A stretch of DNA of 64,000 nucleotides from NCBI RefSeq assembly GCF_022539315.1, contig NC_066326.1, positions 8,510,601 through 8,574,600 on the forward strand, written 5' to 3'. Below are positions 49,651-63,902 of the stretch, in pieces. The translations under genes and the position numbers were made by a program. The first letter of the stretch is position 1. Each line of letters starts with the position of its first letter. This DNA comes from Serinus canaria. Its lineage: Eukaryota > Chordata > Aves > Passeriformes > Fringillidae. The notes below the pieces were generated by a model. That model did no database searches and was not told where the DNA came from. It worked only from the letters and a program-made list of their open reading frames with translations.

Positions 49651-51183
49651 GCGGGGACGGGCTGCTTCATCCCCTGGGATTGCTCTGCACTGCGTACTCA
49701 GGTGACTTGGGACCTGGTTTTAATTTTATTTGAGATATCATGCTACTTTAATACTTCTGCTTCTGCCTTTCCATATCTCACAAGAAGTTCCCTTAGAATA
49801 CCCATCCTGCAATTCAAACCTTCTTGAAGAGGCACTGGGCTGGAGAGGGGACTAACGCAATCCCCACAAACCAACATGGGAGGATATTTTCTGTATTTAA
49901 CAAAATACCTTTGAACTAACTTTAAGCATTCATTACTGATTGATGTGCATCTCTGTCATTGGCGGGCAAATGTGCAGAGCAAATATTTGGTGAGATATTA
50001 AAACTAAGTTTATGGTTGTCAAGAGGGACTGCTAAGCATCTGCCACTGTCAAACAAAACTAAACCAGGGCTCTACATGCTGCTTGTAAAAGGCATGGGAC
50101 GTCTTGGTGATTGCTAACAGACTAGGGTCCCAGCCTTGCTATCTTTGCTTATCACAGTCCAAGGTAATTAAATGAAATTATTAACCAGCACACCCAGTCC
50201 TGCCTGCCAGCAGAGAGGCACTTGCTGCTGCCTGATCATATAAGCATTTCCAACTGGTAACTTCTACACGCCAAAATGCTAAGCAAGCCTCAAACCTGGT
50301 GGGATTTCTCTCTTCTAAATCCATGTGCACGAATGCAAAGTTCAGCAGATGTCCGTGGTGACATCCAGAGTCCTTTACCTTTGGGGTGATGGCCAGTGAC
50401 AATGTGTGAGCAGCCGGGGCTGAGCCCAGCACTGTGCTGTGCTCCCTTAGGCAGGCGCAGAGCTGGTGCAGATGGGGACACAGCACTGGGGGCTGTAGTG
50501 CTGGCAGGGGCTCAGCAAGGGCAAGCAGGACTGGGGACAAAGGACAAACTGGGGAGACTGACTACACCAGTGAGAGAACACTGGCTGTACTGGAGGGGGG
50601 CACAGGCTGTACAGGTGAGCAGCCCTGTCCCCAGCATGTGCTCAGCACAGACACAGAGGTAGGAACAGTGGTGACACGTGGCAGCAGTGCTGGGAGCTGC
50701 AGAGATGTGTCCCTCAGCCCTGTTTTACTTTTCCTTTAGGGTTTTCTCTGCTTTTCTAACCTTGTGACCCCGTGGGGTTTATTTCTGACCGTCAAGGATG
50801 AGTGGAGACAAGGGGACCTGGGGTGTGAGTGCCTGCTGCCCTGAGGCAGCCACTTGATAGCTGGGAACTGCTTCCCACAGCAGCCACATCGAGTTACACT
50901 CACTCTATTGCATTATAAATACCAGAATTAGCCTTGCTTAATTATTTAAAACTATAGATTAAAAGCAGACAAAGGCTCTTTGACTCCTTCCCAGAGCACA
51001 CCTATCATTTATCAGAGGTACGGTCGCCTGGTGACAAGCTCAGGGGAGCGTGCCAGCTCCGTCGGTATGAGGTGCTCTGGCACAGCTGGAGCCAGAGGAG
51101 AGGAAAATCACGGTGAGGGTGGGAGCTGCTGCCATCTCACCTAGGGAGGGTAATGTTTAACATCTGCCAATCTTTGGGCTCAC

Positions 51184-51223
51184 ATTATTACTATTATTAT
51201 CATTATTATTATTATCATTATTA
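51184..51223 (+). repeat. Imperfect (ATT)n microsatellite
   Basis: ATT triplets interrupted by ACT and ATC units over about 40 bases. Confidence 0.85.
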
Positions 51224-54200
51224 ACATCACCATCCTCCATCTCCAGGGCAGTAAGCAACAGCAGTCATTAGGCTGATGTGAATTACAGGTATTTTGTTCC
51301 AGGTTGTTGTAACAGCAGCACACAGATTACTGGGGTGATAAAGGCACATTTTGTGGGCTCAGCTGTGGGGACTCACCCACCAAAGGGTGTCCAGGCACTG
51401 TGAGCCTCCCCATCAAGCAGCCCCCACATGCAGGTGCCTCCCTCTGCCCTGAACCCACCGACCATGCCAAAGTGGCTTCCTCAAGCAAGTGCCCAACTTT
51501 GAGGTCAAACCTCCTGTCCCCCTGGCAGATGATCCTCTGCAATGCAGGTGCACACCTGAAAGCTGCTGTCATCAGACAAAGCTTTGGGGCTTTCAGAAAC
51601 TGACATGGAATTCCTTCCCATTTTGCCAACCTTAGGTATTCCATATTTCTAAAATACAGTTAATTAACACTGGAAAAATCATGCAAATTAGCAAGTGGCA
51701 TCAATTGAAGAATCCAAAACCAATGACAAACTTTCAGCTTCATTCTTTGTAGGACTTAAAATATAGCATGACCTTTTCTGCCATTACTTTCTCGCAATAA
51801 AATCTGTAGAGCCAAACTCCAGCTGCACTTCAGACACTGAATATGTATTGACAGAAAGTTCATACTCTAAAATGAAAAAAAAAAAAAAAAGTTATGTTCT
51901 GGCTAAGAGAGAAGCATGCAAGAGCTTAAAAGTAACAGAGGCTGGTTTAAAGATCCCACACACCTCCACATGCACATGCAAACTCTTGTGGGGAGTGGGG
52001 ACAGGCCCTGCTCCTCTCCGCCTTCCCTAGAGGGGTGAGGGACAGTACTCTCACCCTGAGGAAAGGAGGCTTACCCAGGGACTGGATGCTGTTGGGGTCT
52101 GAGGCCCGGAAAATGGATGGTTTCCCCCCATAACTGCAGTTAAAAATGTCAGAAACCTGCATTACCCCCCAGGCTCAGGTTACTTGTGTAAATAGCTTTA
52201 AACTCGCTCTGCTGGCCCACACTGCTGTGTTGGTTTTGCAGCTGCCTGACTTGCAGGACGTGAATGACCAGCTGCTGTCAGCAGCCCTTCATTCATCTCT
52301 TGGTTCTTTAAAGTAGACTCATTCATGAATAAATCCTGGGCATCCAGAAAACCAGAGGTTCTTCCCTGTAACCACAGTTGTAAGTGATCATTTCTGCTCA
52401 GGAAGTGGTCTCTTGGATCAGTGGTTTTACAAACCCAGATCCAGGTCTCTGACCCTGGACATCCTGAGGTTTTTGCCCAGCCTTATCCCTTCTGCCAAGT
52501 GACAGGGTCTCACAAGGTTACAGACAGCAATGCCCTCTGAGTACAGATCCCATTCCCAGAGTTTTTCTGACTGTTTTTACATGGGTGGCATTACACAAAG
52601 GCCCATTATTTGCCCAGAAATGGATGCCAATACAATGTTTTTAACAAAAGCAGTTTGGTGATCATCTGGCCCTATTGACAAAACCCTTCTGAGATGCTCT
52701 AGTTCAGTTCTCAAATGACACAGACAGCAGAAATAAAACACTGTGAACTACATTTGCTTTCTAGATTTCAGCTAAAGTTGAACACTGACCTGTGCTGCAG
52801 AAGGCAGCACTGACAGCTTTGCAATCTTTAAGGATGCAGGTGGAATGGGAAAGGGCTGAGGGATGTGCAGGGGAAAAACAAGATGCCACAGGGAGCAGGA
52901 TGTCAGCAGACCTTGGCAAAAGTCAGGCATTTCACATAGAAACCTGCAAAAAGGAGCTGCTGTCCCGTACAGGTGTAGGTTGACAGGTGCTGGGCAGGAC
53001 CCCACATCTCCACTCTGCAGCTTTCTAAATCTAACAGCTATGGATTAACTCCATTTCCAACCTGTTTCATTTTCCCCTTGCAAAGAACAGCTGTAGCCAT
53101 GTAGGCAGCCTAAGCAGAGCTGCATCCCTCAGGTTACCTTCCCTTTCCAGGACTGTTAATCCCTTTAACATTCCTGGGGATTATTTCCATCCCAGAGGAA
53201 GATAGCACAGGCTGCCAGCAGCAGTGCACAGTCTTGACACAGAGGGGCTCACATGGCAATCCACCAGCAGGAGACAAGTTGCTGAATCCTAAATAAATGC
53301 TCTGTGAAGAGCATCTCCTCCTCCTTGTGAGGGAAAACCAAAAAGCAACAGCAGCCAAAGGAAGCATAGCCCAGCTCCGGCTGTGGCCAAACCCCTCATG
53401 TCCAGTGTCTGTCCTTGGGCATGTGTCAGTCCTCTCCCTCCTCTTGCTCCTCCAGGAGCAGGCTAAAACCTTTCTCCTTGTTCTGAGGGCCTGCACTAAA
53501 GCCACTCAGCACCTCAAGCAGCACACCCTGTTTTGCTCCTAGTAGAGCATATTTAATATATATTTGCAGCATTCATGCTTTCGAAAGTATTTAGTGCTGC
53601 ACCAAAGCTGCCTGATGTCCTGTTTCCCAAAAAGATTGTGGCTGAGTGTAGTCAGAAGTGGAAACAATTTGTCCCAGAATTGCAGAGTGATGATTTTATT
53701 CCAACTCTCCCAGGAACTGGGGGATTTATAAGTATTTCCAGGTGGTCTGAGCAGGAATTTGGGCTTTGCTTTAGGTCAGAAGAGAACAAGATATTAAAAT
53801 GTCACTTTTCTCCTCCAGTCAGTCCCACACCCTGGGGCAGGAGGGTGTCTGGTCTCTGGGCCACCTCAAAGATGCTGAAAATTCCCTGCATGGTCTCCTA
53901 GAAAACTAATAGAGGCTGGAGGCACATTTCACACTATGGTTGAGAGAGGAGATAACTCCTCCATGTGAGATGTCCAAGTACCTGCCAGGGCCCTGACATC
54001 CTCATCCTGGCAGTATTGCTTTTTACTAACAGAAACACAGCTGGAAACACACATTCCCTAGAAAGCTTTGAGCTTCTAGAAATGAGGAAAGGGAAAGTAC
54101 CTAAAAGCAAGCAAAAGCCTGAGTTGTTGAAGCAAACAAATTTTCTTTTTCTAAGCAACACTGCAAAGCAGACCTATTTAAAAGGCCACACTGTCTTCCT

Positions 54201-56994
54201 CAGTGCACCAGGGGGTATTAACATCCACGTGTGGTTTTTTGTTTGTATCTTGCAAAGAACAAAATAAAAATGTCCAACACTTTTTGCTGATTTATGATGG
54301 TGGCCAGGAGGTGCCAAGGCAGAGCCTTGTTCATGGATCTGCAGCTGAATCATGCAAAAACAGACATCCTGCTGTAAATCTACTGCAGAGACCTGGCATG
54401 ATTTATACCTCCAGCACCATAAATAATGACAAAAAGCAGCCTGATAGCACTCTGTGTCTGTTACATGGACATGCATTACCTCAGGTCTCAGAGATGATAG
54501 ATCTACTGACAGACATTTTGCACTGGCTCCTATTTGCCAACCTGCAGGAGAAAGGATGCCCCATCCTTACCCTCAGCATAAACCCAAGCTGTGCTCCAGA
54601 CACACCACTATTTTTATATTCTCATTTTTCTTTTTCTGCTCAGTGTAAATGAAGACATTCCTTGAATTGTCCAGGCTGAGGGCTTCTGAAGGTTTAAAGT
54701 GCTATTCTTGTAGAGGTTATAGAGGCTTGTAGAGGTTCAAGGCTCCTTCCAGTCCCAGTCAGGGCTTTGACTTTGTCCCCAGGGCAGCAGTGCAGACTCC
54801 CACGGGAAGCCAAACCCTCAAGGTGGGTTTCTGCACACTCCTGGGTACATCTAGTGCCATGAAAACCAAGCACAGAGGTACCTGCTGTGTCCTGGCCCCC
54901 ACAGTTTATTGAGGCAAATTGCACTCCTCATGAGGACTTTCACATGCTGGTTCAACAGAACCAGCCCAGAAAAGCTTCCCAGTTTTTCTCCTAATTTGTA
55001 CTAGTTTAAGGTATTAGTTTAAGTTCCCAATCTGCCTTCAGGAACTAGGTTGATAAATTGCTGTTTCTTTGCAAGCCTCAGTCATGCAATGCTAGATTGC
55101 TGCAGTCTGGAAATAACCACATTAGCCCATCCAAAAGCTCCAGGCTCACCGCAGTGCTCCCTCAAAATGCCACATAAGACAGAAAGGGGGGCCCTTCCCT
55201 GATCATCCTGGGTGCGGGGGAAACACCACAAGCCCAGACTGAAGGACTGGATGACACCATTCCATGTGTGTGCATTGCTGGGTGCTGGACCTGTGTGGAT
55301 GTGGGGAAAGCAAATCTGCCCAAGCAAATCTCCCCAGATCTGGGTCTTGGGAAGAAGGGACTCCCAGCCCTGAGCTGCAAAAGGAAAACCATACATCGTG
55401 GAGACAGGGGAAAAGAGTATTTAATAAATAGCAGTGCTGCACCAGTGCCCCAAGAGCTTAGCAACAGGACCCAAGAGCTAATTGGTCCAGAGAAAAATAC
55501 CAAAGTCACTTGAGTTTCAGCCATTTACACACTCAGGTTGGTCCTTCAGCCTTGGTTGGCTGCATAATCCTTCCAGGCTCGCTACTCACGGCATTGTCCC
55601 GTAGCAGAGCACATCAAGTGGATTTAAGATACACAAATCCAAGATGGACATGTCCCAGCCCTACTCCTGACATGCATCAGGACTTGGTACTAACACCCAA
55701 GCAGCTGTGGGCATCTGTGTCACTGGAGGCAGCTCTGGACTACACAGGAACAGCAGGAAAGGGCAGTGGAATGACAAGGTGACATTGAGCCTAGTCTATT
55801 AGCACAGCTTCCAAAAACAGTGTTTCCATTAAAAACACCTGGCATTTTATTGAAGTTACTCCATGGAGAGACCTTTTTGTTTGAAAAATGAAGACCTAGC
55901 TTTGCCATTTGAAATAGGAGGTTAACCACTTCATTCATGCCAAAACAAACCTTTGTTTTTGTACCTTCCTTCCTTCCTTGTTTTTTCTCTGCCTCTTCTG
56001 TGGAGAAAGAAAAAAAAAAAAAAAAAAGAGAAATACAAGAAAAAAAATGAAGCCATTTTACCCCAGTGAAAATCTGATAAGTTTTCTCATTGTTCCAAAC
56101 CTGGCTTTCGTCTAACAAAAATTAGCCATGAAATTGCACTGCCTTAACCCTTGGCTGTTCTTCAGTCCCTGCATCTCTCTGGAAGGCAAGGCTGAGCTCC
56201 CAGTTTCAGCCTGGGGAGTCCAGCCCTGCAAGGGTTTGAGTCAGCCTGGCACTTGCCACCAAACATCAAACCACACCACCTTCCCTTCTGCCAGCAGTGA
56301 TGTGTGATACTAGAGGAAAATAATGGGATACAAAAAAATCAGTGGTTGCAGCTTCCAAGCACCCTTTAAATATGTACCGAACTATTCACCCCAATTACAC
56401 TCCTGTAATGGGCTCTGATTTGTTTGCCTTTGTTCCCAAAACAGTAGGGCACTGGCCACATTAACATTCAATGAGAAGTTGTTTGATATTGAATCTTTTC
56501 TTCAGCAGTATTATTCCTTACACAATTTTGTTTGATTGCAATCCACTTCACATTTTTAAGTGCTTACTGACTGTGAAAGAATGACCTAGCCTGCTTTCTC
56601 TTGGCTTTTTTTATTGATTTCTCTTTGAAAAAGGCTTTATTCCTTTTATACATGAGATTGAAATAAAAGAAAGAGGCAACATTACTGAACAACTGTTTTT
56701 CTTCCAGCTCCATCAACCCATATAACTTCACAGTAGGCCTCAAAAAATACTGTAATAATGAGACACTTAAAGACATGAAGCTGCCTACACCCTTTTCCTG
56801 GGACTTTTTTGGTTCTTACTGGTAAACTTCCAAATTGTTCAAGTGAATAGTCAGGAATAAATTGCTCTTTCTGAGCACCTGATTAGACCATACACTGAGT
56901 AATTGGAGGCAGACCTACTGTGCTCCTCATTTAAAGACACAGCCCACCATATGCAGTTTGTCTTATAACTTGTGCTTTGCACTCACTTTGTATG

Positions 56995-57062
56995 GGAGTT
57001 TTTTGTAAAGAGAAAATGCAAAGGAATTGGAGTTTTTTGTAAAGAGAAAATGCAAAGGAATT
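56995..57062 (+). repeat. Perfect tandem duplication of a 34-base unit
   Basis: Two identical copies, 56995-57028 and 57029-57062, each starting GGAGTTTTTTGTAAAGAG. Located in the intron about 650 bases before the FAM107A core exon. No mismatch, so probably recent or polymorphic. Confidence 0.95.
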
Positions 57063-57710
57063 GGAAAACACCAGCAGTGATTTGCCTGAAATCCAAGCTG
57101 CCATTCCTTCCAAAACAGTGGGCTCTTGTTCTTACATCCAGAACATACAAATTATTGCAGCATGATCACAGACTGCATGGGCGAAGGATGCTTTCCTTGG
57201 CACTGGACTCAATCCTGATGAATAGGTCAGCAGGATATCAGTAAAATCTTTCCTTGACAAGAGATTTCAGATACAGCAGGACTTCCTCAGGCCAGTGTTT
57301 CAGAAGCCTCTTAAATCCCACAGCATCCCCTTGTGCTATGGGACCAACAACCTCATCCAGAATGCCCAAAGCAGCAGCTCAACACAGTCGACACCCATGG
57401 TTGCTTCCAGATTTAGTTAGATGTATCTTGCATTAATTAATCCTTGGCACTAAATTCTGCAGCCACTGAAGTGAGTGGCTGGCAAGTAATTTAAGTGATC
57501 TAATTAATATGAGTCTCATCAACAACTCGAAGGGGGTATTTTTTAAAACCTCTAAAATCTCACACCAGCACACGAAGGCACGGGCACTCTGACACTGACA
57601 TGGTGTCAAGCAGCCAGGACAAGCACCAGCTTCTCTCCTCTGTCTTGCCTGGGGTTCTCACACCAAGCAGGGTGAGACTTCTCATGCAAACACCTCATTT
57701 TTTCTTCCAG

Positions 57711-60700
57711 CATCGATGTACACGGAAATACAGCGTGAGCGACCAGATGGTGGGAATATCCTGACTCACCCAGACTACATAGATGGAAACCCAGACCTCA
57801 TCAAACCTAAGAAGCTCCTAAATCCTGTAAAAGCCTCGAAGAGCCATCAAGAGCTGCACAGGGAGCTGCTGATGAACCACAAAAGGTAAAGGGAAGTTGC
57901 AGGCTGTCACTGGAGCAGCCCAAGAGGAGCTCCTGAGCTGTCAAAGCTCAGGAGCTGAGGCACAGGCACACCTGACTTGCAAACACAGTGTCCTGTCCTC
58001 TTTGGCTGTATCCTTTCCTCTTTGCTCTGATGTGACCATTTCTTTTACAAAAATAAAGCAGAAGGAAAAGCCCCCACTCTGCCATCCTGAAGCTTTGGCT
58101 GGCACTTGTTAGAGTCACAGGCACTGAAGATGCAGGGCACCCCTATGGCCCCTTTTTGGTGTCCCTTGGAGGTTTTCTGGTTTTTCTGTCTCCATCACTG
58201 ATCTGCTAAGTCCCCAGCAATGTACAGCATTCCTGTGCACTTGAAGGTCAATCCAAAGGCAGGAAGAGGGGCAGGCTGGATGCAGCCATTGAAAGCTGAG
58301 ATAGCAGTGGAGTGAGATCATCTGCACAAGGCTACTCAGCAACTCCCTAAATATCAAATGGGTAAAGACAGGCTAGGACTCATATTCCTGACTTCCTACC
58401 CCATCACCCCAATTTAACTCTTTGGGGGTACAGATACAACATCAGGAAAACAATACCAGTGATCAAGAGCCTACAACTACATCATTCCATTGTGGCAACT
58501 GTCTGTACAATAAAGTGCAATGAAATCATATTCGGCTCAGAGGCTTTTAAGCACAGCAAAAAATCTGCTGGCTTTTTATTGACATTTTCTGAACACCCTG
58601 AAATACCTTGACACAATAGCTCTTTGGCTGCCTAATTAAAAGGAGCACAGCCTCTGTTCTAAAGGACTGCAGTCATCACAAGAACCAGACACGTATATTA
58701 ATTCAGTGAACAATCAAGCCTGCCAGCAGGGTGCATTAATCAATACTGGCACCGGCTGGGCTTGGGTTTGATTTGATTTTCCCAGAATCAGAAGAATTAC
58801 AGGGACCTTTCTCTGGCATCAAGGCAGATGTCAGTACATTAGCCAGATATTTTTTAAAGTCTCTGGCATGAGAATAACCATCTCCTCCCCAGTGATACTG
58901 CCCAGTTTACAGGGTCACCTTCCTGCACTGTCTTTGATCTCACAGAGCATTATTCCAGTCTAACCATGATGGAACAAAGGAACAAGGAACTCCTGCAGTG
59001 GAAGCCACAGAGAGGAATGGCAGTGAAGGAGGTGCAGACCCTGCAGCACCAGATCACACTGGCAAACACAAAGTACATCACCTCTTTGTGTTCCAGTTCT
59101 GTGCCTGCCACCGTGTCACTGCCACCTGTGCCACCAGGTACTGGCAGGAGGCAGCTCCAGCACAGGCATGCTGCACCACCTACTCATGTGGCCCCCTCAA
59201 GCATCAGTTTAAACCTGTTTTGGCTCTGACCTCCCAAGTATTCTTCAGCAAATATGTGAAACAAACCTTACTGCAAAAAGTAATCCACTGTTGCTGGTTT
59301 CTTGTCACTCACAAATCTACCAGTTTTGCTTCCTGCTAAATATTACCATTGAGGGAGAGAAGGGAGAACAGGAGAGAGAAGGAATTATGACCTGCTCCTG
59401 TTTCTGCTTTGGTAGGTTTTTCCCCCTCAAGCAGCAGGGAGAAGCAGCTGAAATCAGCAGCTTGTGTAACAAAATCCTTATCTTACTCAACACCTCTGGG
59501 CACTAACACAGGCTGATTAAATCAAGGAATAGTAACAAATCTACAGGCAACATTGTAAGCCGTGTCTCCAGCAAGACAAAGCAGGTTTTCCTTCTCTAAA
59601 GCCTTGGGAAAAGCAAATTTGCAGCATCCAAATTGTTCCTGCTTCAAAAACCATGATGAAAGCTCTGGGGCCAAGGCTATGGCTGCCTTTACTGATGTTG
59701 CTGTGAACTTTGTCCTGTCATTAAGCAAAAAAAAGAAATTACAGTGGGAAGTATCATCAAAAGTGGTTCTGTAAGGATGCAAGCACTGGGTCCAGCCATG
59801 CTGTGACAGTGCAGAGGTTTGCTGCACCTGGAGAGAGTGGTTCCTCTCTCCTGCCTGCCAGTTCAGCTTCTCATGATGTGAGGTACCACCTCAGCACCTG
59901 CTATCCTGCCAAGAAATCCACAGCCCACGGGGTTTGATGCCTCTACTTCCAAACAACCTTGTCCAAAACCAACCAGCCTTTGGTCAACAGAGGTCTCCTG
60001 GTGCTGAGGAGGAGCTTTACATGAACAGCACTCCCCAGCCCAGGGCACCCTGGGCAAGCCCTTAGCACAGGCTTGGGGAGGTCCCGTCCTCTCTCAACAC
60101 AGACCTGCACCCACAGGAAAACCAAACAACCTGTAACTTCTTCAGGTACGGCAATATCCAAAGTGTGAGGTTTCTGAAATTTGTTCAGGCAACACTTTCC
60201 ATCTGTTTGCCACGCATTTATACCCTGCCTGCATGGCCCTGCTGTGTCTCCTTTCCTGTGATCCCACCCCTCACAGAACAGGGGTTCACCTGAGATGCAT
60301 CAGGTGGCCAAAGGGGAGTCAAGCACCTGTGCCATCAGCAAATCCTCCAGCTTCCGGGAGGAAAGGACACTTCATTTTGGCCTCTTGATCCACAGCTATC
60401 CCTGTCAGCAGGGGGATCGCCGGCCCTCAGCTCCGAAGCAAAGCTTCAGATGAAGCAAAGCTTCAAAGCTTCAGATGGGATGCGCGGGGAGGAAGGAGCT
60501 GCCAGGACAATTACTGCAGCCCAATGACTACCCCTGCTGGTGGGAAAAAAATCGTCATTATTGCACATGTTCTTAGCGCCGCTGAATCCACACCTGACAC
60601 GCTCAAACCAGTAACAGCAGCAGCCTACGGAAGGTCTCTTTTCCGGCACCGACACAGAAAGCTGTGGTACCCCGGTGCAATGGGAGCAGCCGAACTTCCA

Positions 60701-61634
60701 GCGCCAAACGGGCCATACACGAACAGCAACATGTGCCCACCCCAAGCAGGTAGCCCAAGGCACCATCAAACACCCTCAAACCGTGTGGATGGATTTGTGG
60801 GTCAGGGCTGGTTCATGGATCTCATGGAACACAGGTCTCCCGTGTTTCCATTTAGGACCAAGACAAGTTTTGGGGTGCCAGGCTGGCAGCTGTTACACCC
60901 CAGGTGTAGATGCTCTGGATCTCATTTATCCGCTTTTTACCCACAGAGGTTTGGGCGTGGACAGCAAGCCAGAGCTGCAGCGAGTGCTCGAGCACCGACG
61001 GCGAGACCTGCTCATCAAACAGAGGAAGGAAGAGGAAGAGGCAAAGAAATTGCAGTCTCCTTTTGAAAAGGAGCTATTAAAGAGGCACCAGAGGCTGGAT
61101 CAGGTAGAACTGAGCTTTTCAGCCATCCTTGGCTTAACCTAACCACCTGACACATGGCACAGGGGAGATGGGTGGGCTGAGGCTCAACCCAAGGTATAGC
61201 ACTGCTACCCCTCCATAAAACAGGAGCCAAAGTACATCTTCCACTGCTGCCCCACACAGCTGCAGCACTATCATCCTCACACTGAGATCCACCACGTTTG
61301 TACCACTTCACCCGAGACCCCATTACACACCACTCACCCTGGGTCTCCTCTAGGTCCCACAGTGTCCATGGGGGGTTTTCCCAGTTCAAAGCACCCTAAA
61401 CTGCATGGGGCAGTAATAAACTGCTTTGGGCAATAATAACTGGACCCAGCAATAATGAAGCCTTGTGTTTTAATGTAGCTGATGCCCTTTTGTCCTTTCA
61501 TGTGCACAAAAACTTGTTTTTTACAGCTGGAGAAGGAGCAGGAGAAGCAGGAAGACCATGCACCAGAATTCATAAAAGTCAAGGAAAACCTGAGAAGAAC
61601 ATCAACGGTGACAGGGGACGAGAAAGCAGCATAG
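57711..61634 (+). CDS. FAM107A: FAM107A (DRR1/TU3A) core protein, complete
   Basis: Three shared exons: 57711-57885 (ATG at 57716), 60947-61103 and 61527-61634 (TAG at 61632). Splice phases agree and the core protein is 144 residues, the same length as human FAM107A. It begins [10 protein letters not shown]; the conserved block [20 protein letters not shown] is followed by [20 protein letters not shown] and a charged, helix-prone coiled-coil region at residues 65-115 rich in K, E and R. The tail contains [16 protein letters not shown]. The family (Pfam DUF1151) includes FAM107B; the N-terminus and neighbourhood favour FAM107A. The mammalian protein binds and bundles F-actin, is induced by stress and glucocorticoids, and is enriched in brain and astrocytes. 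The acceptor at 57710 leaves five bases (CATCG) before the core ATG, which become Ala-Ser when upstream coding exons are used. Confidence 0.95.
57886..60946. other. FAM107A intron between core exons 1 and 2
   Basis: Intronic. A small nested repeat at 60435-60476 (GAAGCAAAGCTTC units, themselves partly palindromic) lies near its right end. Nothing else recognised. Confidence 0.55.
60435..60476 (+). repeat. Nested GAAGCAAAGCTTC repeats
   Basis: GAAGCAAAGCTTCAGAT (60435-60451), GAAGCAAAGCTTC (60452-60464) and AAAGCTTCAGAT (60465-60476) follow each other directly. The AAGCTT cores are palindromic. Confidence 0.85.
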
Positions 61635-63902
61635 CTTCTGCCAAAACCCAAGGGGATCCTGCCAAGGCCAACACCCCCACTGAAATGTCTGTACATGGTG
61701 GACATTCCCAGCCACAACATTGGGGCTACTTGCAGTTATTAACACTTGCTCCAGTAGAAGGCATAGAAAAGGTTTTCCCAGACCAGGAGGGAATCACTGT
61801 GGGAAAAGTGCAGTATTCACCAAAGTACTCACACAAATGGATGCAGAGAGAATGGTGTTATTTTCCCCCAGATTGTGGGTGCACACTAACTACCACCTAA
61901 CTCTTGGTTAACTCTAGAGACACAGTGAATATTTCAAACAGGGAAGTCCGTGTAGGAACAGCTTGGGGGACTCCTGCTTCTTTGTGGAGGCAGGTTTGCC
62001 AGGCACAAGGGGACAAGAGGGCAGCTGCAGCTCTGGAGAGCCTCCTAGAAACCTGGAAACTAAAAGGGACAATCTGTGTATTACTGAGAACAGCCCAAGT
62101 GACCATAATGGCTTTCCCAAGGGTCACTGGCTTTACACCAGTGTGCTAGTCAAGCGTGGCTGAGGCTGTGTGTCTCAGCAGCACACCTGTACTACCAGAA
62201 ATACCAACCTCTGTGTGCCCTTACCAGTGCAGCACAGGCAGGTGCAGCTGTACTTCACAACACCTTTAAACAGAATTTCAGCCATTTCAAAGTGGCTTTT
62301 TAGGCAGTTCCATCATCAGGCAGAAAATACATTGGGCTGTTCCATCAACTCCCCAGGTGGAAGGCAAATGCTCTGTGCAGAAGGCAAAGGCTGGGTGTTC
62401 CCAGCACAGATGTCCATGGAAGTGTGCAGTGACCAGGCAGCAGATCCTGCGGATAGAGCAGACAGACAGACAGACAGCTTCTTGCCCCTGCACTTCTGAG
62501 CTTCATCCTCTCTCCCAGCAGCTGGACATTTGCTACCATAGGGACCCACCAGAAATGCCCTGTGATGGAGAGGGGGTGATGTGGTCATGTGCCACAGGTG
62601 CCAGGCTGTCCTGTTAACCGCCCTGAATGCAGCTGGTACCTGTGGGTACCAGGGGGTACAGGGCATGTAGGTCCACTTGTCAGTGCTTCTCATCCCCTTT
62701 TCCAGAGGTCAGAGCTGCTTCATTGCAGTTGCCACTTTACAAAGCTTCTTCTTGCTGCTGGTATAGCCAAGCTGAGGTGGATGGTGCATCTGCACCATGT
62801 TTGGACAGAGCCTGTCACATTTACAGGGCATCTGTGCCCTGGGATATCCACATCTAGAGCTAGAAGTGTGTTTTCAGGAATATCTCAGCTTCTTGCTTCT
62901 CACACCAACCCTGATACAAAGCCTGAACAGCATAACTCACCAACTGCCTTTGGACATTGGCTCCTGAACGGCCTCAGCAGACCTCATCAGCTGGGCAGGT
63001 AATACCTGGTTAATCAACATTTTTTATCCACATCCTCAGTGGATCTATATGTAACTTATGGGAAACTGGGCATTTATACATGTTTATAAAAAAGTTACTA
63101 ATCCATTCTCTAGTCTCCTGGTCCAGTGGGATGTTTCATTTCAGAGGGCTGTTGCTTGACCTGGCAGATCGAGTAAAACATCTGAGCCACATCACGTGTC
63201 AAGAGCAGTGATACAGGTATGGAGCTTCTGTGACAGAATGGCCTGTAAAAGCCCTTAACTCAGCTTCAATCCTTGAGCATCCCATACCATGGCATTCTCT
63301 GCTGTAGTTTTTAAGGCCCTCATACGCTTATTCTAAACATGATTTTATTTCAAAAATCCAGTACATATTGTCACTATGGGTCAAACAAAATTTGAAAGGA
63401 TGTATTAACAGCCTTTGCAACTGTGAAGCTTTTTATACAGGTTACTGCTCATAAGAAAGAAGCAGCATCTAGTATTTTTTCACAGGGAAAAAAAAGCCAA
63501 ATTTCTCCAAGGATAAAAAAGTGTTGTTAAGGATGCTTGTATATAGCTGTAAAGAGTGCTGCATGATACTCCATAGGTAACACCAGTGTAAGTAACTAGC
63601 CAGAATTACTGTGCTGAGGTTTTGTGAGGAGTTATGGCACAGATTAAGTAACCTTGATCAAAGAGCTCAAAAAAATTCAGCAAATTAATTTTTAATTTTG
63701 CCACGGATGGAAATGCACTCCAGGAGAGGCAATCTGTCGCTCCATATGCACCAGTGAAATCCATGTTATCAGTTCACCCTGGCTGGGACAGGGGCATTTA
63801 TGCAAGTCCTTGGGTGGGAGCCATCCAGTAATGTCAGCAGTAAAGAGGCAGAAAGGATTTTGCTGCTCCTCTTAGGTATTCAAATATTACCTGGAGGGGA
63901 AA

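Larger units (their letters stand above)
48246..57710. other. FAM107A introns upstream of the core exon
   Basis: Includes the second CpG-rich region, an ATT-type microsatellite near 51.2 kb, a 17-base A run near 51.87 kb, another A run near 56.01 kb and a 34-base tandem duplication near 57.0 kb. No additional exon recognised. Confidence 0.5.

Noticed and set aside
61463..61900. 145-codon frame over the last FAM107A exon
   Set aside because: It is in a different frame from the conserved FAM107A C-terminus.
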